From assembly GCA_946478635.1 (NCBI GenBank), contig CAMLCX010000269.1, positions 1-6,746 on the forward strand: DNA of 6,746 bases. Direction: 5' to 3'. Made by a program: the position numbers and the translations under genes. Positions 1 to 6,365 of the stretch are shown here, piece after piece. Under the pieces are notes generated by a model. It was not told the DNA's origin. It did not search any database and was given only the letters and a program-made list of their open reading frames with translations. How positions within the stretch are numbered: position 1 is the stretch's first letter; every line of letters begins with the position of its first letter. Origin of the DNA: an uncultured Pseudomonadota bacterium. GTDB taxonomy: Bacteria > Desulfobacterota_B > Binatia > UBA9968.

Positions 1-1266
1 ATGGCTAAGGTTCCCAACTGGCAGATCGGGCGGGAAATGGATTACCCCTACCCGCAGGTGTTCCCGCGCCGCCAATTCGCTTTCGTTTTCAACATCAACC
101 GCTGCATCGCCTGCCAGAGTTGCACCATGGCGTGCAAATCCACCTGGACGTTCAGCAAGGGCCAGGAGCAAATGTGGTGGGCCAACGTCGAGACCAAGCC
201 CTACGGCGGTTACCCGCAGTTCTGGGACGCAAAAATTCTCGACCTGTTGGAGAAGGCCAATCCCGGCAATCAACAATGGTCCGGAAAACCGTCCGGCGAT
301 AGGAAAAGCCCCTACGGCCAGTTCGACGGCAAGACGATTTTCGAAGCGCAAAATTTGCTGACGCCGGATAGCGCCCGCGTCCTCGGCTATCTGCCGACGG
401 ATGAGGAATGGAATTCGCCCAACATTTTCGAAGACAATCCGGTAGGAAAAAAAGGCGTACGCAATGAACTCGACAAAGAGGGCACGGCCCTGCCGGAACA
501 TAAAACCTGGTTTTTCTATCTGGCGCGTATCTGCAATCATTGCAGCTACCCCGCCTGTCTGGCCGCCTGCCCGCGCAAAGCGATTTACAAACGCCCCGAA
601 GACGGCATCGTCTTGATCGACCAGAAGGAGTGCCGCGGCTATCGCAAATGCGTGGAAGCCTGCCCGTATAAGAAAACGATGTATCGAGGCAACACGCGCG
701 TCTCGGAAAAATGTGTCGGCTGTTATCCGCGCGTCGAAGGCAAAGACCCGGAAAGTGGCGGCCAGCCGATGGAAACCCGCTGCATGGCCGCATGCATCGG
801 CCAGATCCGCATGCAGGGCTTAGTGGAAATGAACAACGACGGCACTTGGACGGAGGATCGTTACAACCCGCTCTATTACATGATCCACGTCGCCAAAGTC
901 GCTTTGCCGCTCTACCCGCAGTTTGGCACCGAGCCCAACGGTTACTACATTCCACCACGCTGGGTGCCCCGGGATTATCTCAAGCAGATGTTCGGTCCCG
1001 GCGTCGACGAAGCCATCGAGCGCTATGCCTACCCGGATCGCGAATTGCTGGCGGTCCTGCAGCTCTTCCGCCGCTCGAACCGGATCATCTTTCGTTACGA
1101 GATCAAAGAAGGACCGAAAATTTACGAAGCCACGCTGCGCGGCAGGAAAGTCACCATGTACAACGACACGGTGATCGCCTATGGGCAAGATGGAAAAGAA
1201 ATTTTCCGCACCCAGATCGAAGAACCAGTCCACGTGCGGCCAAATAAACACGCAAACTCAATATGA
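1..1266 (+). CDS. Type II DMSO reductase family iron-sulfur (beta) subunit, EbdB/DdhB/SerB/NarH-like
   Basis: Electron-transfer subunit of a molybdenum enzyme: it should pass electrons between a molybdopterin catalytic subunit and a heme or quinone partner through four Fe-S clusters. The 421-residue protein has 15 cysteines in the classic arrangement: C35-x2-C-x2-C-x3-C45, C178-x2-C-x4-C-x3-C190, C211-x2-Y214-x2-C217-x3-C221, and C238-x2-C241 with C261-x3-C265. Tyr214 sits where a fourth cysteine would be, as in NarH-type subunits that carry one [3Fe-4S] and three [4Fe-4S] clusters. The stretch after the first motif, with MWW and the KPYGGYPQFWD segment (residues 58-76), is typical of the ethylbenzene dehydrogenase, chlorate/selenate reductase and DMS dehydrogenase group. 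No signal peptide is seen; such subunits are usually exported together with a Tat-tagged alpha subunit. The ATG is the first base of the window and leaves a normal-length N-terminus, but upstream bases cannot be checked. Exact substrate is unknown. Confidence 0.9.
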   Translation: MAKVPNWQIGREMDYPYPQVFPRRQFAFVFNINRCIACQSCTMACKSTWTFSKGQEQMWWANVETKPYGGYPQFWDAKILDLLEKANPGNQQWSGKPSGDRKSPYGQFDGKTIFEAQNLLTPDSARVLGYLPTDEEWNSPNIFEDNPVGKKGVRNELDKEGTALPEHKTWFFYLARICNHCSYPACLAACPRKAIYKRPEDGIVLIDQKECRGYRKCVEACPYKKTMYRGNTRVSEKCVGCYPRVEGKDPESGGQPMETRCMAACIGQIRMQGLVEMNNDGTWTEDRYNPLYYMIHVAKVALPLYPQFGTEPNGYYIPPRWVPRDYLKQMFGPGVDEAIERYAYPDRELLAVLQLFRRSNRIIFRYEIKEGPKIYEATLRGRKVTMYNDTVIAYGQDGKEIFRTQIEEPVHVRPNKHANSI

Positions 1267-1300
1267 TTAAGCGCGTTCAAACCGTTCAAGCCGTTCAATC

Positions 1301-1319
1301 CCCCGGATCGAGTCCGGGG
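1301..1319. repeat. Short GC-rich hairpin inside the repeat region
   Basis: Perfect 7-bp stem CCCCGGA (1301-1307) / TCCGGGG (1313-1319) with a 5-base loop TCGAG. It directly follows the left GTTCAA array. No T-run follows, so it is not a standard intrinsic terminator. Confidence 0.7.
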
Positions 1320-1369
1320 TCCGTTCAAGCCGTTGTGGAGGTTCAAATCATTCAACCTTCCGATTCTTT

Positions 1370-1395
1370 TCCTCCCCCGCGCCCGCGGGGGAGGA
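1370..1395. repeat. Strong GC-rich hairpin between the inverted repeat arms
   Basis: CCTCCCCCGC (1371-1380) pairs perfectly with GCGGGGGAGG (1385-1394) across a GCCC loop, and T1370-A1395 extends the stem to 11 bp. Four T residues lie before the stem (1367-1370), and ATTAAG follows it. On the + strand the downstream side has no U tract. Read on the minus strand, the four Ts become As upstream of the structure. It could be an mRNA-stabilising or attenuating stem-loop after the beta-subunit gene; this is inference. Confidence 0.75.
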
Positions 1396-1472
1396 TTAAG
1401 GTGGGAGTTGAACGGCTTGAACAATTTGAACGGTTTGAACGTGTTCGTTTCGGCCAAGAGGATACCCTACCC

Positions 1473-2279
1473 ATGACCATCAACGATTCGAATGACACTC
1501 AAAGCGCCACAGATATCGACCTGGCCTACTGCCGTGCTGCGCTTTACAGCGCGCTGGCGATGGGATTTCAAGCGCCCACAGAGGAAACCCTTTCTCGTTT
1601 GCTTGCTCAGGACAGTCGCGCTTCCCTGGCGGACGCAGCTGCCGCGCTTTATCCGAATGGCAAGCCGGACCTCATTTCTTTAATCGACGCGCTTCCCAGC
1701 GGCGATAACGAGCATACGACGATGCTCTCGTCGCGCTATCTAGGATTGTTCGGACACACTGCCCGAGGGCCGATTCCACCCTACGAGACCGAATACGGTA
1801 ACGAAGCGTTGTTTCAACAGCCGCAAGAGTTGGGCGACCTGATGGGCTTCTATCATGCATTCGGGCTCACCTTGAAACAGGGCCGCCGGGAGCGCGCCGA
1901 TCACGTCAGCTGCGAATGCGAATTCCTCATGTTTCTCACCCTCAAAGAAGTCTACGCCCTGGAAAATGACAGCCGTGAAATGCTTGCGGAAACCCGCAAG
2001 GCGGAAAAACTATTTCTGCGCGACCACCTAGCGCGATTCCTCCCCACCTTCGCCGCCAAGCTCGATCGGGATGATCCGTCAGGTTTTTATGGCATGATGG
2101 CGAGACTTTGTCTGCGATTCGTGACGGCAGAATGCGCCCGGCTGAAGGTCGCTTGTGGTGTGGCAAATCTCGGACTGCGGCCCGCCGACGACAGTCGCGT
2201 GCCAATGGCTTGCGGCAGCGGCGTCGAATGCGGCGCCATGCCCGGCGCATCTGTGCCTGATGGGAGCGATTCGGTATGA
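1473..2279 (+). CDS. TorD/NarJ/DmsD-family molybdoenzyme assembly chaperone
   Basis: Cytoplasmic chaperone expected to bind the catalytic subunit during molybdenum cofactor insertion and hold back Tat export until folding is complete. The 268-residue protein has the all-helical family pattern: an N-terminal Y-x-x-L helix (residues 19-30), S-x-x-Y-x-x-L-F (87-93), PIPPYETEYG (100-109), a DLMGFYHAFGL helix (122-132), and the RADHVSCECEF segment (141-151) matching the conserved D-H-x-x-x-E-x-E-F site. A C-terminal tail with ACGSGVECG (246-254) is less usual. The start at 1473 is preferred over an in-frame ATG at 1263 because the intervening 70 codons are repeat DNA; AAGAGG at 1456-1461 is a modest ribosome binding site 11 bases upstream. 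It lies next to the iron-sulfur subunit, as delta subunits do in ebd, ddh and ser operons, and its stop overlaps the next start. Confidence 0.85.
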   Translation: MTINDSNDTQSATDIDLAYCRAALYSALAMGFQAPTEETLSRLLAQDSRASLADAAAALYPNGKPDLISLIDALPSGDNEHTTMLSSRYLGLFGHTARGPIPPYETEYGNEALFQQPQELGDLMGFYHAFGLTLKQGRRERADHVSCECEFLMFLTLKEVYALENDSREMLAETRKAEKLFLRDHLARFLPTFAAKLDRDDPSGFYGMMARLCLRFVTAECARLKVACGVANLGLRPADDSRVPMACGSGVECGAMPGASVPDGSDSV

Positions 2280-3253
2280 ACAAAGGTATGGCGACCCACT
2301 ACGACCCACGCCTGGTCGAGGAAGCCGTGTTTCATGCCCGCTGCGACAGCTACGTTCGCCAGGAACTCGAAGAGCAGCGCAAGCGAATTTACGAAGTGCC
2401 TGACCCGGATGAACGCGAAAGTCGATTCCTTGTTCTGAACCACACATGGTTCCATCGGCTCGGATTAGGCAATGGTGTTGAAGCTGCCTTGCGCGAGCAA
2501 CGTCTCATCCCTGCGCAAGTTGGCAAGTGCTTTATCGCTTGCGCCATTGCGGCTAAAGAAGAAAGCGCCGAGCTTTTCATCGCCCAAGATACGCGGATGG
2601 AAAATCCGCCAGAGCGCACACTGCGGATCCTCTTGCGCCCCGAATCGTTGCTCAACACCGTGGCTCTTACAGTATTATTGCGTCACGAGTTATTTCACAT
2701 CGCCGACATGCTTGATCCCGCATTTGCTTACGAACCAACCTTGCCGAAAGCAGAAGGCGGGCCGACCTACGACACTTTAATCACCAGCCGTTACCGCGCG
2801 TTGTGGGATACGACGATCAATGGTCGGATGTTGCGTCGCGGCTGGTGTGATGCGTCGGTTCGCGATCTGCAATTCGCCGACTTTGCCCTTGCTTTTCCCA
2901 TGCTGCAAAATCGAATCGGGGAACTCTTCTCCAGGTTTTTCGAATGCGAGCAGCCCAAGCACAGCGATCTCGCCCGCTTTGCCTTCGATCCCCGGCAAGC
3001 TACCGGCAGTGTACAGCGGCATGATGCGCCCGGCACGCACTGCCCGCTTTGTAAGTTTCCGACGCACGTGTTCGAAGCCGAGCCAAACAGCCTCGGCGCC
3101 GATGTTCTGGCGGCGATCAAAGAAGATTTTCCAATTTGGTCGGCATCTCTCGGCCTGTGCGCTCAATGCGCCGATCTTTACCGAGCGCGTCAAATGTCAA
3201 TGGCGGCCGCCAAGCTCTTGCCCGGATGGACTCCAAGCTCCAAAGCCCCGTAG
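2276..3253 (+). CDS. Unrecognised protein with HExxH metallopeptidase-like motif and C-terminal CxxC pair
   Basis: I do not recognise this 325-residue protein. Visible features are: a charged N-terminal helix region (residues 12-45); a hydrophobic strand/helix leading into H137-E-L-F-H141 followed by IAD (D144), the layout of a zincin-type active site; an R/Y/W-rich segment (165-190); and C256-P-L-C259 with C295-A-Q-C298, a pattern suited to binding a zinc ion. There is no signal peptide or transmembrane segment, so it should be cytoplasmic. The ATG at 2276 overlaps the chaperone stop (ATGA), with GGGAG at 2262-2266 nine bases upstream, so translation is probably coupled. An alternative ATG at 2288 (residue 5) has a poorer site. 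Its position suggests a role in maturation or quality control of the molybdoenzyme; this is inference. The HELFH motif could be structural rather than catalytic, since no third ligand is proven. Confidence 0.8.
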   Translation: MNKGMATHYDPRLVEEAVFHARCDSYVRQELEEQRKRIYEVPDPDERESRFLVLNHTWFHRLGLGNGVEAALREQRLIPAQVGKCFIACAIAAKEESAELFIAQDTRMENPPERTLRILLRPESLLNTVALTVLLRHELFHIADMLDPAFAYEPTLPKAEGGPTYDTLITSRYRALWDTTINGRMLRRGWCDASVRDLQFADFALAFPMLQNRIGELFSRFFECEQPKHSDLARFAFDPRQATGSVQRHDAPGTHCPLCKFPTHVFEAEPNSLGADVLAAIKEDFPIWSASLGLCAQCADLYRARQMSMAAAKLLPGWTPSSKAP

Positions 3254-3418
3254 CTCTTCCAACTGCAACAAAAAGTTTCCACTTCAGTCGGGCACCAATC
3301 TCACAACGACGCGTCTCGGGAGACACGGTTGATCCTATGCGTGCCTTCGAGAGTTTACCCAATTGCTGATGATGATTAGCCTGGATTATTCTGCTACGAG
3401 GAAACCTGACGGCACTCT
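3254..3418. other. Intergenic DNA after the HExxH gene
   Basis: No + strand gene and no convincing terminator were found. A weak GTCT/AGAC hairpin (about 3313-3324) lacks a T-run. On the minus strand, 3440 down to about 3324 reads without stops in a frame shifted by one from the small ORF that ends at 3419. It gives a peptide containing RIIQANHHQQLGKL, which may be the displaced continuation of that ORF. Confidence 0.5.
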
Positions 3419-3583
3419 TTATCGAGGTGTGACCAGCCATCGGTCTTCATGAGCCGCATGGGATTGGAGTTCGTTCATAAGGCGCTGGATCGAGGAGAAC
3501 TCCGGCGACTCCGGTATGCCCCACATCGCGTCTTCCACTCGCTGACCCGCGATACTTTCAAGCGATCTCATTCCTCGCGCCAT
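3419..3583 (-). CDS. Small 54-residue ORF with perfect Shine-Dalgarno; possibly the 5' part of a frameshifted gene
   Basis: A minus-strand ATG at 3583 opens 54 codons ending in TAA at 3421-3419. AAGGAGG (minus strand of 3590-3596) lies 6 bases before the ATG, the best ribosome binding site in the window. The product begins MARGMRSLESIAGQ and contains a helix-like stretch SSIQRLMNELQSHAAHEDRWL (residues 30-50), with acid and histidine residues spaced as in ferritin-like or hemerythrin-like helices. It then ends abruptly in VTPR. A frame shifted by one continues on the minus strand with RIIQANHHQQLGKL, which could be the next helix of the same protein, so a one-base indel may have split a longer gene. 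Composition and the ribosome site argue for a gene; family assignment is tentative. It is transcribed toward the HExxH gene and away from the reductase operon. Confidence 0.5.
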   Translation of the reverse strand: MARGMRSLESIAGQRVEDAMWGIPESPEFSSIQRLMNELQSHAAHEDRWLVTPR

Positions 3584-3814
3584 TGTCCCCCTCCTTTCGG
3601 CCGGTCTTCGCCAGGAACCAATTCATGTGCGGAGCAAGGCCTATGCCAGGCCCGAACCCGCGAGCGGCTGTCGCCGTTCTGACAGTTGAGAATTTTTTCA
3701 CGCCGATTTCCGAAAATTGCGAAGAATCAATCGATAAACGACGTGAAGGGTCTAAATTCCCGTGGCATCCGTATTGCGCTATTCGCGGGCAAAAGCCGTC
3801 TAACGGAGCGTTCC
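3584..3814. other. Divergent intergenic region upstream of the reductase operon
   Basis: About 230 bases separate the minus-strand small ORF from the BcrC-like gene, and should carry promoters for both directions. No pair of -35/-10 hexamers with proper spacing stands out. There is an AT-rich patch at 3690-3698 (AATTTTTTC), a second at 3711-3739, and a small GGCCT/AGGCC hairpin at 3638-3652. The + strand frame is open from 3686 into the BcrC-like gene, but the 43 residues before 3815 lack family resemblance. An operator cannot be named. Confidence 0.5.
3590..3596 (-). promoter_or_regulatory. Consensus ribosome binding site for the small minus-strand ORF
   Basis: The minus strand reads AAGGAGG, then a 6-base spacer GGGACA, then ATG at 3583. 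A full anti-Shine-Dalgarno match at ideal spacing is unlikely by chance next to an unrelated ATG. It is the main evidence that the short ORF is or was translated. Confidence 0.6.
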
Positions 3815-4972
3815 ATGACAACTGTCGAGAATCTGGTTTCACAGTACCGCGAGCTTCTTGAGAATTCTCCGCTCGATATCGCCGCTGCGTGGAAAACCTC
3901 TCATCCCGACTTGAAACTGGTCGGTTGCTATCCGGTCTACACCCCAGTCGAACTCATCCATGCCGCGGGCATGCTGCCCGTCGGCGTTATCGGCGCCGGC
4001 AACCGGCTGGAAATTGCCCACGCCGATTCTCGCTTTCAGTCCTTCGTCTGCTCCATCGTCAAAAGCACGCTGGAGTTGGGGCTGACCGAAAAACTCAAGT
4101 TTCTCGACGGTATCGTTTTTCACTCGATCTGCGACCCGGCGCGCAACCTCAGCAGTGTTTTCAAGCGCAACTTCCCCGATCTCATGGTCGAGTACGTTCA
4201 CTTTCCGCAAAATATGGCTTCACCCCACACCATCGACTACTTGATCGCGGAGTACAAAAGGATTGGCGCCAGCTATGAGAAACTCTCCGGAAAAGCCATC
4301 ACCGATGAAGCCTTGGGAACAAGCATCGCGATTTACAACACCCAGCGGCGCTTAACCCGGGAACTCTACGCCATCCGCCGTGAGACGCCGCAGAATCTTT
4401 CGACCGTCGAGTGTTACGTTCTCACGCGCATCGGCACACTGCTGCCACCGGAGCAACATATCTCGATCCTGGAGCAAGCGATCCCTGAACTGCGTCAGCG
4501 CAACGAACGGCCCAAGGACCGGATCCGAGTCGTCCTCGAAGGCTCGTTCTGCGAGCAGCCGCCCATCGAGTTGCTCGCAGGATTGGAAGCCGCCGGTTGT
4601 TACATCCTGGACGACGATTTTCTGACTGGTTGGCGCTGGTTCACGGGAGATATTCCTACCGCCGGGGATCCCATGCGTAACCTCGCAAACGCTTACCTCA
4701 ATCAGAGCGTTTATTCGGGCGTGAAACACGACACACGCGAGCCCAAATCCAAGCATCTCATCGACAAATTCAAAGATACCCGCGCCGACGCGGTATTGAT
4801 CCTGGCGGCGAAATTCTGCGAGCCGGCACTGTTCGACTACGCCCTCTACAAACGCGCGCTGGAAAAGGAAGGCATCCCGCACCTTTGCCTCGAGTTCGAA
4901 GAAAAGATGTGGATCTTCGATAAGGCCAGAACGGAAGTGGAGACTTTCGTGGAGTCGATGCTCTTCGACTGA
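3815..4972 (+). CDS. bcrC: Benzoyl-CoA reductase subunit C homologue (BcrC/BadD/BzdN-like)
   Basis: Subunit of the ATP-driven class I aryl-CoA reductase, which dearomatises benzoyl-CoA-type thioesters; it shares the 2-hydroxyacyl-CoA dehydratase D-component fold. The 385 residues match the usual BcrC length. Family landmarks in order: KLVGCYPVYTPVELIHAAGMLP (about 34-55, with C38), QSFVCS (C79), SICDPARNLS (C106), GSFCEQPP (C246), ILDDD (264-268), TAGDPMRNL (282-290) and AAKFCEPALFDY (C335). C79, C106 and C335 are the best candidate Fe-S ligands, by analogy with the dehydratase family. The start at 3815 is chosen because GGAG at 3805-3808 is 6 bases upstream and the protein then begins MTTVENLVSQYRELL, a normal BcrC N-terminus; an ATG at 3686 would add 43 unrelated residues. 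It heads a C-B-A ordered operon. Alternatives are a related aryl- or alkyl-benzoyl-CoA reductase or, less likely, a 2-hydroxyacyl-CoA dehydratase. Confidence 0.88.
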   Translation: MTTVENLVSQYRELLENSPLDIAAAWKTSHPDLKLVGCYPVYTPVELIHAAGMLPVGVIGAGNRLEIAHADSRFQSFVCSIVKSTLELGLTEKLKFLDGIVFHSICDPARNLSSVFKRNFPDLMVEYVHFPQNMASPHTIDYLIAEYKRIGASYEKLSGKAITDEALGTSIAIYNTQRRLTRELYAIRRETPQNLSTVECYVLTRIGTLLPPEQHISILEQAIPELRQRNERPKDRIRVVLEGSFCEQPPIELLAGLEAAGCYILDDDFLTGWRWFTGDIPTAGDPMRNLANAYLNQSVYSGVKHDTREPKSKHLIDKFKDTRADAVLILAAKFCEPALFDYALYKRALEKEGIPHLCLEFEEKMWIFDKARTEVETFVESMLFD

Positions 4973-5063
4973 AAACCGTTTAGGGTCCAGGGTCTCGCGG
5001 CCCGGGTTCAGACTCTGGGCCCAAGACTCTAGACGCCAGACGAAAAGAATTTGGGGGAGAACC
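4973..5063 (+). other. Spacer between bcrC and bcrB homologues with stem-loop and ribosome binding site
   Basis: This is a 91-base gap in an otherwise tight operon. It contains a 13-bp imperfect stem-loop (separate entry), a direct repeat AGACTCT at 5010-5016 and 5024-5030, and the purine-rich ribosome binding site GGGGGAGA (5053-5060) just before the ATG at 5064. No promoter is evident. Confidence 0.65.
4983..5022 (+). repeat. Intercistronic stem-loop in the reductase operon
   Basis: GGGTCCAGGGTCT (4983-4995) can pair over all 13 positions with AGACTCTGGGCCC (5010-5022), with two G-U wobbles in RNA and a 14-base GC-rich loop. No U-run follows, so it is unlikely to be a full terminator. It may protect or segment the operon transcript; this is inference. 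Confidence 0.6.
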
Positions 5064-6365
5064 ATGGCACAGGCAACCGAAACGACAAAGACGAGCTATC
5101 AGGGTCAGATGCATCTCCTCCAGAAGGACATGATGGGGCGCTACTTCGAGCGCGTCACCCGAGCCGCGGAAAATGGCGAAGGCAAGGCCGTCTACATGCT
5201 GATCAGCGGCAACCCCGTGGAGCTGATCCAGGCTTTCGATCTGATCCCGGTCTATCCGGAAATCGATGCCCTGCAACTGGCGGCGAAGAAGAGCGCCCTG
5301 CCCTTTATCCTCAAGGCCGAGGAGCTGGGCTACTCGATGGACAACTGCGCCTATGTGAAAGCCGATGTCGGTCTGTTTCTCGGCGACCGCAAGACTCCCT
5401 TCGCGACCATCCCGCTGCCCTCGTTGATTCTCTGCAACTACGTCGGCTGCAACGTCTATTTGCAGTGGTTCGAACACCTGGCCGAATACTGCGACGGGCA
5501 ACTCTACAATCTCGACATTCCGTTCTTGCGCGACCCGTCCGGCGTGCCGAGCACGGAGGACTTGACTTACGTCGTGCGCCAGCTCGAAGAAGTGATCGAG
5601 ATCTGCGAACGGCTGACAGGGAAAAAACTCGACTACGCGCGCTTGCAACAAATCGTCAGCCGCTCCAGTGAAACCGGCGAGATGTGGTCGCGCATCAAAG
5701 CGCTCACCAAGACTCTCCCTTCTCCCTTCGATGCCTACTTCGATTCGGTGACCATGATGGCGCCGCTCTACTGTCTCCGGGGAACCGAAGACGGCGTGAG
5801 ATTTTTCGAAACCGCGCTTAAAGAAATGGAAGAAAAAGTGCGGATGGGAACCGGGCCATTACCGGAGGAACGCTTCCGCTTCGTTATCGAAGGACCACCG
5901 CCCTGGCCTTATCTCCGAACGTTTAGAGATATGTTTTCCAAATGGGGGGCCGTTGCGGTGGCCTCGACCTACTCCACCGTCGGCGGCTTGTGGGAATTCG
6001 GTTTCAGGCATGACGCCAATCACCCGTTGGAATCCATCGCCCAGCATATGCTCCAGTGGAACGTCACCAACCGCAACTTCCTGCAGCGTTACCAGCAGAT
6101 TCGCCGCTACGTCGAGGAGTGGCACGCCGATGCTCTGGTGATTCATTCGGTGAAGAGCTGCCGCCTCTTTTCCGCGGGACAAGGCGACATGCGCGAATAT
6201 TTCACCAAGGACCTCAACGTTCCGACTCTGTTGATCGAATCCGATCTGGAAGATCCGCGATATTTTTCCGAAGCCCAGCTGAGAAACCGCATCGACGCGT
6301 TCTTCGAGTCGTTGGAACACAAGAAAATGGTCCGTGCCGAAGCGGCGGCAGGAGGCAAAGCATGA
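5064..6365 (+). CDS. bcrB: Benzoyl-CoA reductase subunit B homologue (BcrB/BadE/BzdO-like)
   Basis: Partner of the C subunit in the substrate-binding, ring-reducing module of class I aryl-CoA reductases. The 433-residue length fits BcrB. Diagnostic stretches are [22 protein letters not shown] (49-70), the [15 protein letters not shown] segment (89-103, C95), [10 protein letters not shown] (121-130, C124 and C129), EGPPPWPYL (276-284), [20 protein letters not shown] (361-380, C366) and the near-C-terminal [11 protein letters not shown] (392-402). C95, C129 or C124, and C366 are the likely Fe-S ligands by family analogy; the exact trio is not proven here. The start at 5064 follows GGGGGAGA (5053-5060). 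The stop overlaps the next ATG by ATGA. The C terminus ends in an Ala/Gly-rich tail. It could act on benzoyl-CoA or on a substituted aryl-CoA. Confidence 0.88.
   Translation: MAQATETTKTSYQGQMHLLQKDMMGRYFERVTRAAENGEGKAVYMLISGNPVELIQAFDLIPVYPEIDALQLAAKKSALPFILKAEELGYSMDNCAYVKADVGLFLGDRKTPFATIPLPSLILCNYVGCNVYLQWFEHLAEYCDGQLYNLDIPFLRDPSGVPSTEDLTYVVRQLEEVIEICERLTGKKLDYARLQQIVSRSSETGEMWSRIKALTKTLPSPFDAYFDSVTMMAPLYCLRGTEDGVRFFETALKEMEEKVRMGTGPLPEERFRFVIEGPPPWPYLRTFRDMFSKWGAVAVASTYSTVGGLWEFGFRHDANHPLESIAQHMLQWNVTNRNFLQRYQQIRRYVEEWHADALVIHSVKSCRLFSAGQGDMREYFTKDLNVPTLLIESDLEDPRYFSEAQLRNRIDAFFESLEHKKMVRAEAAAGGKA

Larger units (their letters stand above)
1275..1440. repeat. Inverted pair of 9-base-period GTTCAA / TTGAAC arrays
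   Basis: The left arm has GTTCAA at 1275, 1284 and 1293, exactly 9 bases apart. Further units occur at 1323, 1332 (degenerate GTTGTG), 1341 and 1350 (ATTCAA), again in 9-base register. The right arm has TTGAAC at 1408, 1417, 1426 and 1435, also 9 bases apart. Bases 1275-1289 are the exact reverse complement of 1426-1440, and 1284-1298 of 1408-1422, so the arms can pair in more than one register. The two GC-rich hairpins lie between the arms. The repeat is seen directly; its function is unknown. Confidence 0.85.
1267..1472. other. Non-coding gap between beta subunit and chaperone genes, filled with short repeats and hairpins
   Basis: About 206 bases with no supported gene. An open frame starts at 1263 and runs in frame into the chaperone. 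Its first 70 residues are a translation of GTTCAA/TTGAAC repeats and GC hairpins (VQTVQAVQ..., LEQFERFER) and do not look like protein, so it is treated as intergenic. In order the gap holds a direct GTTCAA array, a 7-bp hairpin, more GTTCAA units, an 11-bp GC-rich hairpin, and an inverted TTGAAC array. No convincing promoter was seen. Confidence 0.75.

Noticed and set aside
152..958. Long minus-strand open frame (268 codons) opposite the beta subunit
   Set aside because: Arg/Cys/Pro-rich translation without motifs, fully inside a strongly supported Fe-S gene; an antisense shadow caused by GC-rich codon bias.
1275..1440. CRISPR array
   Set aside because: Units are only 6 conserved bases at 9-base period with inverted arms; there are no 25-40 base repeats with unique spacers and no cas genes.
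1263..1472. In-frame N-terminal extension of the chaperone starting at the ATGA overlapping the beta-subunit stop
   Set aside because: The 70 extra residues are a direct translation of the GTTCAA/TTGAAC arrays and GC hairpins and have no TorD-like character; the start at 1473 gives a normal family N-terminus.
3313..3324. Terminator after the HExxH gene
   Set aside because: Stem of only 4-5 bp with a tiny loop and no following T-run.
3686..3760. Possible sigma-70 promoter around TTGAGA / AT-rich patch upstream of the BcrC homologue
   Set aside because: No -10 hexamer at 16-18 bases from any -35-like sequence; too weak to annotate.
3686..3814. In-frame 43-residue N-terminal extension of the BcrC homologue
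   Set aside because: GGAG six bases before 3815 and a standard BcrC start MTTVENL support the shorter form; the extension is basic and unlike the family.
3558..3842. Minus-strand 94-codon open frame crossing the reductase leader
   Set aside because: Its start lies inside the bcrC homologue, it overlaps the 54-codon ORF in another frame, and its composition is not protein-like.
4352..5651. Two long minus-strand open frames opposite the bcrC and bcrB homologues
   Set aside because: They mirror well-supported genes in high-GC DNA and show no recognisable domain or ribosome binding site.
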